Shown piece after piece: positions 1-6,320 of a stretch of 43,911 bases of DNA. The stretch lies in NCBI RefSeq assembly GCF_900240995.1, contig NZ_LT965953.1:1460377-1504287 (forward strand), written 5' to 3'. The notes beneath the pieces were generated by a model. That model was not told the origin of the DNA. It saw only the letters and a list, made by a program, of their open reading frames with translations, and ran no database searches. Source of the stretch: Bacillus sp. Marseille-P3661 (GTDB taxonomy: Bacteria > Bacillota > Bacilli > Bacillales > Bacillaceae_J). Each line of letters begins with the position of its first letter. Positions within the stretch are counted from its first letter, which is position 1. The translations under genes and the position numbers were made by a program.

Positions 1-38
1 GAGTTAAATACACAAAACCCTAAGTGCTTTAAATGAGC

Positions 39-77
39 AAAAATCACCTATTAATTATTAAATTTTAGGTGATTTTT
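39..77. terminator. Bidirectional intrinsic terminator
   Basis: A perfect 12-bp stem (AAAAATCACCTA pairing with TAGGTGATTTTT) closes a 15-nt AT-only loop, with a T run on either strand. It can end a plus-strand gene to the left of the window and the minus-strand HesB/DoxX group, whose last gene ends about 195 bases away. Bases 78-271 between hold no convincing gene. Confidence 0.7.
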
Positions 78-271
78 CATCTTTATAAATACTTTTTATT
101 CGTCAAAGCACTACACTACATTTAAGTCAAAATTTTCACAATCGGATCAATTCTTATAAAAAAAGGGATCGTCTCCTGACAGCCCCATCTTAAATAATTT
201 AAATAATCAAGTTATGCCTACATTTTTATGGCTACCCTATACATTAATTACCATAGTGAGTTAGAACCTAT

Positions 272-558
272 TTACATATGAAGAACCACAAATTCTCCTC
301 TTCCTAAAATATCTTTTGTAAAATCGATTTGACATTACTAAAATAAGGACGAGCTCCTTTATTTACCAAAAATTGGAGTCCATCTTCTTCAAAGATATAA
401 TCATCATTTAAAGCTGACTCTTCCAGAGTCAGACGAAGTCTTGGCCCCCCTCAACCAATCCCCATTGATAAACGGATCATTGGTTTTTTACCTTCTTCAA
501 TTATCTCTTTAACATCACTACAAATTTTAGCTAAAGCTGGTTTAGTAACTGTTACCAT
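272..558 (-). CDS. HesB/IscA-like protein, candidate selenoprotein, with a C-terminal frameshift
   Basis: The start at 558 has a strong site (GGAGG, 7 nt before ATG). The frame runs MVTVTKPALAKIC..., reaches an in-frame TGA at codon 36 (bases 451-453) and continues GGPRLRLTLEE with no interruption of family-like sequence. HesB/IscA-like proteins carry Cys or selenocysteine before GGPR, so this UGA sits exactly where Sec is known in the family. A hairpin lies just downstream of the UGA (separate entry). Read without correction, the frame stops at 304-306 (84 residues). Adding one base to the AAA at 328-330 restores a natural end (IDFTKDILGRGEFVVLHM) stopping at 272-274, giving about 95 residues. 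Usual role in the family: iron-sulfur or metal handling in the cytoplasm. The C-terminal CGCG of true IscA is absent. Alternative: a plain pseudogene with a nonsense mutation. No selA, selB, selC or selD is in the window. Confidence 0.66.
414..453 (-). promoter_or_regulatory. Candidate bacterial SECIS element after the UGA codon
   Basis: On the mRNA, UGA (451-453) is followed by 18 nt and then a perfect 7-bp stem, CUGACUC / GAGUCAG, closed by the 5-nt loop UGGAA (421-425). The apical loop starts 25 nt after the UGA and has G as its second base. As I recall the bacterial SECIS model, the apical loop lies about 16-37 nt after UGA with G among its first two bases, so all features fit. The element is inside the coding frame and still encodes plausible residues (LTLEES). 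Confidence 0.6.
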
Positions 559-611
559 TATAATTCCTCCCATTTACCTTAATTTTCATTGATTTAATTG
601 GGTATCGTAAA

Positions 612-627
612 ACAACTATACAGTTGT
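612..627. promoter_or_regulatory. Inverted repeat upstream of the HesB-like gene
   Basis: ACAACT-ATAC-AGTTGT is a perfect 6-bp inverted repeat, 54 bases before the HesB-like start and just after the DoxX stop. It shares the word ACTATACAGT (615-624) with the repeat before the reductase-like gene (3337-3346). It could be a repressor site or a weak intercistronic hairpin; the sequence alone does not decide. Confidence 0.35.
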
Positions 628-640
628 CTCGCTATTATGC

Positions 641-1014
641 CTAATTACTATGTTCTTTTGATATTATTATTCGCTTACTGATAAAAGCAACTATTCCTAA
701 AAATAATATAATTATTGATGGCATCGCTTCCTCGATTCCCTCATTAGCATTAAAATGGGAAAATCCGGCACCTGCCATTAGCAACACTGACGATGCAGCA
801 GCAAAGAAAGTAAGTTGTGACTTCCAAAACCCTAATAAAAACTTATGGCTACTAAAATTTCAAATGCTCCAATTAGGTACATAAATCCTAAAGAATATTC
901 AAAGACTTCTGTAAATGTCTGAACTTGTTGTTCATGTCCAATTAATTTCTTACTACCAGCAAGAAAAAAAGCAATGGCAAGTAATCCTTGAATAATAAGC
1001 ACAACCAATTTCAT
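641..1014 (-). pseudogene. DoxX-like small membrane protein, broken by one missing base
   Basis: The first 60 codons encode a membrane segment, then FLAGSKKLIGHEQQVQTF and a second hydrophobic stretch, as in DoxX-family proteins of about 120 residues. The frame hits TAG at the A5 tract (plus strand 837-841). One more T in the message restores LLGFWKSQLTFFAAASS, two further membrane segments and a stop at 641-643, for about 124 residues and four membrane helices. DoxX relatives are quinone-linked or redox-associated inner-membrane proteins; the substrate here is unknown. The gene lies 82 bases upstream of the HesB-like gene and 141 bases after the MFS gene, and may share their transcript. The break is either real decay or a homopolymer sequencing error. 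Confidence 0.7.
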
Positions 1015-1155
1015 ATAAACATCCCAAAATCTAACTATCTATTTAACTCAGCTTTAACCTAAACGTAGTTTCACGTTTTGCAATCAGTTAATCTTAATAA
1101 CTAATTTTGATACGTTTTAATTAGCACAACTAATAGATTAAAAATTATTATTTCG

Positions 1156-2592
1156 TCACTTTGAAGCATTTGCTTGTCCTTGCTTTGGTGAGCGTATAGA
1201 CAGAAGCGCCAATACTGCACCCACAAATGCAACTATACCACCCCAGAAAAACGCATTTTGATAGCCCTGGTTTAGAGCAACTAATGGATGTTCTGCTGAA
1301 GTTGAGCTGGCTGTTGCTGCTGCAATTGAAACCAGAATAGCTAAGCCTACTGCAGATCCCACTTGATAAGTCGTGTTATATAAACCAGATGCTAGACCAG
1401 ACTCCTCTGACTTAGCCTCCGATACTGCTGCAGTGGTCGCTGGTAGGTAGGCAAGTGCATTTCCGAGTGCAGCCAGTAGTAAAGGGATGAACACATCACT
1501 CCAATAGTTCCCACTAACTGTGTTTCCAGAAAATAAGAGTCCGGATATGCCGAGTATAATAAATCCTATAAACATCGTAACCTTCATACCGAACTTGGCC
1601 ATTACTCTTTCAGCTAATACAACCATGAATATCGCCATCAATATAGGAGCAGGTAACATGCCCATTGCTGCCATAAACGGTTCAAATTCTAATACCTGTT
1701 GTAAATATAAGATTAAGAAATAAATTAGTGGAAACCAAGATGCTGATAACAAGATGAGCGAGACATTCCCTGCTGCCAAGTTTGGTGTCCTAAAGATACC
1801 AAGTGGCACCAGTGGTTCTTTTTTAAATACTTGAATAAGAATAAATATGATGAACAAAGTTGCTCCAATCGCCAAAGGTAATATAGTGGAGATTGCCTGC
1901 CATCCATTATGTTCTGCAGTTACGATGCCGTAAACAATCAAAATTAATGCTGCTGTTACAGAAATTGCACCTGCATAATCGATACGGCCAATTTTCCGCT
2001 TACCTTTCTCAAGGATTTTTGGGGACAACATCAAAACGAGAATACCCACAGGAACATAGAATAATAATGTCCATCGCCAACTAAACAACTGTGTTAGGAC
2101 ACCTCCAAGGACAATACCTATGGATCCCCCAGCTGCACCTGAAAGACCCCAGAATGCAAGTGCCTTTCCTAGTTCCATCTTATTTCCACTAAACAAAAGC
2201 ATTATAATGGAAAGGGCTGCTGGTGCAATCAAGGCTGATCCAGCACCTTGGACCGCCCTGGATACGTTAAGTGACATCTCACTCCATCCCAATCCCGCAA
2301 ATAAAGAGGCTATGGTTAATATTGAAACCCCCCACATAAAAATGCGTCTGTGACCGAACAAATCGGCAAGCCTTCCTCCCAATAGCAAGAGCCCTCCGAA
2401 CAAAATAAGAAAGGCGTTCATTACCCATTGCAAGTTTCCCTCCGTATAGCCAAGTGCATCTTTGATTGCTGGTAATGCAACCTGAATTATTGCTGTATCC
2501 ATCATGACAAGGAAATTCGCAAAGGCTAACAAAGCAAGTGCTTTCCAGCGTTTCGGATTAGGTTCCGTCATCGTCTTAGAATGTGTTGACAT
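1156..2592 (-). CDS. MFS drug exporter, DHA2 (EmrB/QacA) type
   Basis: A 478-residue membrane protein with about 14 hydrophobic segments, the usual size of the DHA2 family of proton-driven exporters in the plasma membrane. Segment 1 carries LVMMDTAIIQVALPAI, the family's MDxTIVNVALP-like stretch. Loop 2-3 shows motif A (GGRLADLFGHRR), and segment 5 has a glycine-rich antiporter-type motif (GLSGAAGGSIG). The start has GGAG eight bases upstream. It follows the reductase-like gene with a 91-base gap and no clear terminator, so the two may be co-transcribed. The substrate cannot be told from sequence; annotated relatives include multidrug and dye exporters. Confidence 0.88.
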   Translation of the reverse strand: MSTHSKTMTEPNPKRWKALALLAFANFLVMMDTAIIQVALPAIKDALGYTEGNLQWVMNAFLILFGGLLLLGGRLADLFGHRRIFMWGVSILTIASLFAGLGWSEMSLNVSRAVQGAGSALIAPAALSIIMLLFSGNKMELGKALAFWGLSGAAGGSIGIVLGGVLTQLFSWRWTLLFYVPVGILVLMLSPKILEKGKRKIGRIDYAGAISVTAALILIVYGIVTAEHNGWQAISTILPLAIGATLFIIFILIQVFKKEPLVPLGIFRTPNLAAGNVSLILLSASWFPLIYFLILYLQQVLEFEPFMAAMGMLPAPILMAIFMVVLAERVMAKFGMKVTMFIGFIILGISGLLFSGNTVSGNYWSDVFIPLLLAALGNALAYLPATTAAVSEAKSEESGLASGLYNTTYQVGSAVGLAILVSIAAATASSTSAEHPLVALNQGYQNAFFWGGIVAFVGAVLALLSIRSPKQGQANASK

Positions 2593-2683
2593 AAAACAAA
2601 CTCCTTCATTTTTTTAAATTTTTTCGTTCGCATACTGCTTGCATAACTGTTTTGGCTTTTTTACTATATGTTGATCAAGGACG

Positions 2684-3316
2684 TCATTGAATGTATTGAT
2701 AACTTATTAATTGATCTCTACCAAATCGTTTTAAAAATTTATAAAATGTCTCACGCGTTTTACCTAATGTTGAATAAACAGCGATTATCTTTTCTACTGC
2801 ATCGTACAGTTCCTCTGGTGTTAGATTCTCCATCAGCAAGGAACCCACCTCAGCGTCGTTTCCTTTAGCCTTCCCCCCAACGTATAAGTTGTAATGATCC
2901 CTCATTTTCATAATTCCTATATCGCTTAACAGGGGTTCACCACACCCGACAGGGCAACCAGTGTAAGCAACCTTTAAGGTAAAGGGTACGGGCTTTCCTG
3001 CTATACGACGATTTAACTCTTTTGCTACTGGCATTCCTTCCTCTTCTTCACCTTTACAAAAATTACAGGTTCTTAGACTCTTAACGAAGTTTCCAACTGG
3101 ATAACAAACTAAACCAACTCTTTGGAATTCATCAATTATTTCTTCCTTCCTATCTTCTGGAACTTCTATATAAAGCTGTTGGAAAGTAGTTAATTCAAGT
3201 TCCTCATCGTCTTCTATATATTTTGCGATTGTTAAAAGCTGTTTGGAAGTTAGTTTTGCACCAAATCCTATCCCTCCATTTACAGCTACTTTAATCATCT
3301 TAACGTTGTTCAACAT
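2684..3316 (-). CDS. Small sulfite/nitrite reductase-like siroheme/4Fe-4S protein
   Basis: The 210-residue protein has an N-terminal ferredoxin-like half domain (about residues 8-70) and a siroheme/4Fe-4S half (about 80-200). Cysteines at 84 and 87 (TCNFCKG) and at 121 and 125 (GCPVGCGEPL) are the likely cluster and siroheme ligands. Classical enzymes use C-x5-C then C-x3-C; here the first pair is C-x2-C, as in small stand-alone members I know only as reductase-like proteins. It is half the length of assimilatory sulfite reductase, so a homomultimer or an electron-transfer role is possible. The start is backed by AAGGCG before ATG. A perfect inverted repeat lies in its promoter region. True substrate unknown. 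Confidence 0.72.
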   Translation of the reverse strand: MLNNVKMIKVAVNGGIGFGAKLTSKQLLTIAKYIEDDEELELTTFQQLYIEVPEDRKEEIIDEFQRVGLVCYPVGNFVKSLRTCNFCKGEEEEGMPVAKELNRRIAGKPVPFTLKVAYTGCPVGCGEPLLSDIGIMKMRDHYNLYVGGKAKGNDAEVGSLLMENLTPEELYDAVEKIIAVYSTLGKTRETFYKFLKRFGRDQLISYQYIQ

Positions 3317-3336
3317 ATTCGCCTTTCTTTCATAAA

Positions 3337-3354
3337 ACTATACAGTGGTATAGT
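3337..3354. promoter_or_regulatory. Operator-like perfect inverted repeat before the reductase-like gene
   Basis: ACTATAC-AGTG-GTATAGT is a perfect 7-bp inverted repeat 21 bases upstream of the start codon. On the minus strand it contains or abuts TATACT, a good -10 hexamer, so a bound repressor would block transcription. It shares ten bases with the repeat at 612-627. Confidence 0.45.
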
Positions 3355-3405
3355 ATATTTAAATATAAAACTAATACCTGCTTAGTTGCAGGCTGTATTT
3401 TATAC

Positions 3406-3566
3406 TTATAAATTCTTAGAACCATTATACCAACCATGGGTATATTTATATTTGAAAGATAAACGTGTTTTTTTCATCAATCTTTCAATTGTCAGAAGAA
3501 CTTCATCCAATACTTCTGTATCACCTTCATTAATTCTTTGCAATTCACCGCTTTATTTTCATCCAT
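3406..3566 (-). pseudogene. Small unknown protein (about 53 residues), frame broken once
   Basis: ATG at 3566 has AAGGG eight bases upstream. Six codons (MDENKA) are in one frame; after one missing base near the GCGG at about 3547-3551 the next frame reads ELQRINEGDTEVLDEVLLTI and on to a stop at 3406. The middle is an amphipathic helix and the tail is basic and aromatic (RLSFKYKYTHGWYNG). I do not recognise the family. It sits just upstream of the reductase-like gene in the same orientation. Alternative: no gene at all, since it is short and needs a correction. Confidence 0.35.
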
Positions 3567-3659
3567 TTTTATCGGCCCTTGCACCTAATATACTATACCC
3601 AAGTATGTAAAGGGGTTTTTTTCAGCTAAATTATTTTGTTTATGGTAGGTTGTAGGTAG

Positions 3660-3835
3660 TTACTTTTCATCTAGCTGCCCTTTAGCATAATAATTTCCAC
3701 AACAAAAGGCGCCTGTTTTTAACAGTGTTACAGTAACGATCAGAACAGATAGAACTGCAATTATAAATAAAATAATGGAAAGAAATAATGGCAAAAAAAT
3801 GATTTTACGGACTTTCCAACGTAGCTCCCCTTCAT
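3660..3835 (-). pseudogene. Small single-pass membrane protein, frame broken at a G run
   Basis: ATG at 3835 begins M-K-G; adding one G to the run at 3827-3830 gives MKGELRWKVRKIIFLPLF, a positively charged head followed by a long hydrophobic helix, then TLLKTGAFCCGNYYAKGQ and a stop at 3660. The corrected protein would be 58 residues with one membrane span and a Cys-Cys pair just outside it. It lies 93 bases upstream of the small gene ending at 3406. I recognise no family. The coherent membrane topology after one correction is the only support. Confidence 0.4.
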
Positions 3836-4023
3836 GTCCTTAATGCCTTCTAACCTGCCACAAACGTTTTAGATGAGTTGCTTATGAACATAATATAAGT
3901 TTCCTTTATGAACTCAGTATGAATTGGTAAGGGAAAAAAATGAAAAATTTATTTTAAAGCAAGGGAAAAACGCTCAGATAATTCATTACTCTGAACGCCG
4001 ATAAGATTTAGTCATTTAGTTAT

Positions 4024-4051
4024 TTGTTAATGTTTACCAATGAGTTATACT
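4024..4051 (+). promoter_or_regulatory. Probable sigma-A promoter for the acetyltransferase
   Basis: TTGTTA (4024-4029), a 16-base spacer and TATACT (4046-4051) resemble -35 and -10 boxes, about 90 bases before the start codon. Confidence 0.4.
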
Positions 4052-4139
4052 ATTATAGGAGATTAGTAAGGGCTGATCATGGCCAAATAACTATATTCCA
4101 TACTCATCAGAAATATATATCATACAGGAGGCAGTGGTA

Positions 4140-4670
4140 TTGATTAGAGAGTTATACACAAAGCGATTGCATTTAAGAAAAATGATAATGACAGATGCAC
4201 CTAAATTATTTCAAATATGGTCTGACCCTCAAGTAACAGAATTCATGAACATTACTAGTTTCACAAACGAAAACCAAGCTATAGAAATGATCAACCTACT
4301 AGATAAGCTAGCCCGTGATAAAAAAGCTATACGTTACTCCATCATTCAGCTAGAAACGAATGAATTAATCGGTTCTTGCGGATTTAATGTACTAGACTAT
4401 GAAAATAGTAAAACTGAAATAGGTTACGACATAGGTAAACCTTATTGGGGTAACGGTTACGCTCCAGAGGCTATTTCTGCATTAATTAAGATAGCGTTTT
4501 ATACCCTAAACCTAAATAGAGTGGAAGCAAAAGTTGAGCCGGCAAACATAAACTCGATTAAAGTCTTACAAAAATTAAAGTTTACTTTTGAAGGTACACT
4601 TAGACAAGCGGAGAAATCAAAGGGAAAATTTATAGATCTTCATATCTACTCAAAGCTAAAATCAGATTAA
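4140..4670 (+). CDS. GNAT N-acetyltransferase, RimJ/RimL type
   Basis: A protein of about 176 residues opening with LYTKRLHLRKMIMTDAPKLF, the typical RimJ/RimL-like start, with the acetyl-CoA binding region IGYDIGKPYWGNGYAPEAIS in the middle and a terminal RVEAKVEPANINSIKVLQKL segment. Such enzymes move acetyl groups from acetyl-CoA to protein N-termini, antibiotics or small amines; the target here is unknown. I place the start at TTG 4140, eight bases after AGGAGG (4126-4131); an in-frame GTG at 4134 is only two bases from that site, which is too close. It is the only plus-strand gene in the first 8 kb, single and with its own promoter. Confidence 0.85.
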   Translation: MIRELYTKRLHLRKMIMTDAPKLFQIWSDPQVTEFMNITSFTNENQAIEMINLLDKLARDKKAIRYSIIQLETNELIGSCGFNVLDYENSKTEIGYDIGKPYWGNGYAPEAISALIKIAFYTLNLNRVEAKVEPANINSIKVLQKLKFTFEGTLRQAEKSKGKFIDLHIYSKLKSD

Positions 4671-4734
4671 ATTCTTCATGATATTCACCTACTGATGTTA
4701 CTTACTATCCAATACTATCCTATCCTTAAACGTT

Positions 4735-4768
4735 AAAAAGCCGAAATCGCCAATATGTGATTTCGGCT
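4735..4768 (-). terminator. Intrinsic terminator
   Basis: A perfect 10-bp stem, AGCCGAAATC / GATTTCGGCT, with a 10-nt loop. On the minus strand it is followed by a T run, so it ends the histidine kinase remnant; it may also stop the acetyltransferase transcript coming from the other side. Confidence 0.8.
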
Positions 4769-4797
4769 GCTAGTCTGTATTTTATTAATCTATCATC

Positions 4798-5208
4798 TTA
4801 CTTAATAACTTGTTTTGGTATTGTAATGGTAAACTTTGCCCCTCCGTCAGGGCCCTCAGCTACTTCAATATTCCCGTAATGCAAATCAATGATTTGTTTC
4901 ACGATGGATAAACCGAGCCCGTTTCCTTTTATTGAAGTGTCTCGGGATCTATCAACTTTATGGAAGGGTTTAAAAATATCCTTTCGTTCTTCTTCAGGTA
5001 CACCTATACCACTATCAGTAATTGAGACAGTTAAGATATTATTTTCTTCTGAAGCTTCAACTACAATTCTCCCTTGCACCGGGGTAAATTTGATACTGTT
5101 ACTGATAATATTTGTCCATACCTGTTTTAAAGCTAGTACTTAATACACCAATCTGTCCTTCCGTTATGAAGGGAGCTCGATTTTAAAATTACCCTGAGCC
5201 ATCATTTT
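4798..5208 (-). pseudogene. Histidine kinase remnant (ATP-binding end only)
   Basis: The open part (5139 to 4798) encodes the C-terminal ATPase domain of a membrane sensor kinase: N box NIISNSIKFTP, G1 box DSGIGVPEE, F box FKPFHKVD and G2 box GNGLGLSIVKQIIDLHYG. The same frame continues upstream through two TAA stops (one at 5140-5142) with weakly kinase-like sequence, then runs into the nucleotidyltransferase gene. No dimerisation domain, phospho-acceptor His or sensor part exists, and no response regulator lies beside it. A terminator follows. It is a truncated relic and probably not functional. Confidence 0.75.
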
Positions 5209-5572
5209 TCATAGTCGAATTGCTCCGTTCAACACATCATCCTTCATACTCCAATGATTTGAATTCTCTGTTACCCCTCCACTTTAACATCGAGTAAATC
5301 CTCAACTTCCTGTTTAAAGTGAATTAAATCAAATAAACTTCTTCCTACTTCAAATTCCACAGTAAATCAAGGTCACTTATAAGGCTATCTTTAAACCTTG
5401 CAATAGAAACAAAAACTCGTACATTATGAATTCCATGTTCATTTGATACCTTCAAAATTAGATCACGCTTTTCTTGAAGTACATCATATAATACAATAAA
5501 TCCCCCGCATTCTTCATTACTCTTAAAACATATTATTTCATGTCTAGAAAAGCGGCTGTACATATTTAACAA
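5209..5572 (-). pseudogene. MNT-type nucleotidyltransferase, broken by two frameshifts
   Basis: Frame one (5572-5345) ends in KRDLILKVSNEHGIHNVRVF and VSIARFKDSLISDLDLL, matching the VFGSVARG...SDiDLLV active-site stretch of small polymerase-beta-like nucleotidyltransferases. After one missing base the next frame gives VEFEVGRSLFDLIHFKQEVE, DLLDVKVEG, and after a second (in the GGGG at about 5276) VTENSNHWSMKDDVLNGAIRL with a stop at 5209. Order and spacing match MNT antitoxins of HEPN-MNT pairs. The catalytic Gly-Ser is changed to Val-Ser, although the DxD aspartates remain. No HEPN partner is visible on either side. Probably a decayed antitoxin-type gene. Confidence 0.7.
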
Positions 5573-5631
5573 TTTCCTTTAAAAGAGCATTTTTGTTTAT
5601 TTAATATTACCCCCTTTAGTTAAGAAAGATT

Positions 5632-6141
5632 TTATTTCATTTTACTAATTGGTATATCAAAAACTAAAAAATAAAAAATCAATATTGGAATAGAAACCAA
5701 ATAGGCCACTAAAGGTTTCTTATAGTGCAGCAATAACATTGGAAATAAAGTGACATCAAGTAAGGCTGACCACCAAATATTCCAACCATTATAATAATGG
5801 AACAAGCCAATCACAACAAAGAAATACTCAATTCCTATATATAAAGCTATCCAAAGAGAAATATATTTAATCTGCTTTATTCTAGAGTTTTCAGGGAAAC
5901 GAGAAAGAAATATGACCACAGAACAAGAAAAACCTACAAAAGTTACTGCGAGACTGTTTAATGTGTGAGTTGGTAAGAAAAAGTCACTAAATATCCAGAG
6001 AGAATGATTATATGTAAGAACATCATATAATAAAGAAAAAACTATTATATAGAGTATTGTTGAATGATAATTCTTCCAATTCCTCCAATCCCCCCAACGC
6101 CAGGCCGCAAGTATCCATATAAACTGACCAATGATATGCAT
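5632..6141 (-). CDS. CBO0543-family integral membrane protein
   Basis: A multi-span membrane protein of about 169 residues with the family's opening AAWRWGDWRNWKNYHSTILY, then SLLYDVLTYNHSLW, LPTHTLNSL and IEYFFVVIGLFHYYNGWNIWW. About five hydrophobic helices are visible. I start it at ATG 6141, five bases after GAGGG; open frame continues upstream to 6222, but those starts have no binding site and would overlap the upstream terminator region. The family is common in spore-forming Bacillota and has no proven function. Two shorter relatives lie at 8599-9560. It lies just downstream of the diguanylate cyclase, separated by a terminator. Confidence 0.75.
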   Translation of the reverse strand: MHIIGQFIWILAAWRWGDWRNWKNYHSTILYIIVFSLLYDVLTYNHSLWIFSDFFLPTHTLNSLAVTFVGFSCSVVIFLSRFPENSRIKQIKYISLWIALYIGIEYFFVVIGLFHYYNGWNIWWSALLDVTLFPMLLLHYKKPLVAYLVSIPILIFYFLVFDIPISKMK

Positions 6142-6227
6142 TATATCCCTCGCATCCATTATAATCTTTTCATTAATATTTCTCTCAATTACCCCAATTA
6201 TTACTTTCTTTAATTCAACCATAAATG

Positions 6228-6257
6228 AAAAAGCGTCTCAACTTATTATTGAAACGC
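6228..6257 (-). terminator. Intrinsic terminator of the diguanylate cyclase gene
   Basis: On the minus strand GCGTTTCAA-TAATAAG-TTGAGACGC forms a 9-bp stem with one G-U pair, followed by TTTTT. It lies 64 bases after the cyclase stop. Confidence 0.75.
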
Positions 6258-6320
6258 ACCCGGTGTGTAAGTACATTTGTTCACAAATATATTATTCAAG
6301 ATTAACACTGAATAAATGGA

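Noticed and set aside
163-187. A GC-richer patch near the left end that recalls the ends of Bacillus insertion sequences.
   Set aside because: Its two halves pair only partly and no transposase or second end is nearby.
831-845. Programmed -1 frameshifting in the DoxX-like gene.
   Set aside because: The site does not fit a slippery heptamer in the right phase and no downstream stem-loop is evident; a missing base is simpler.
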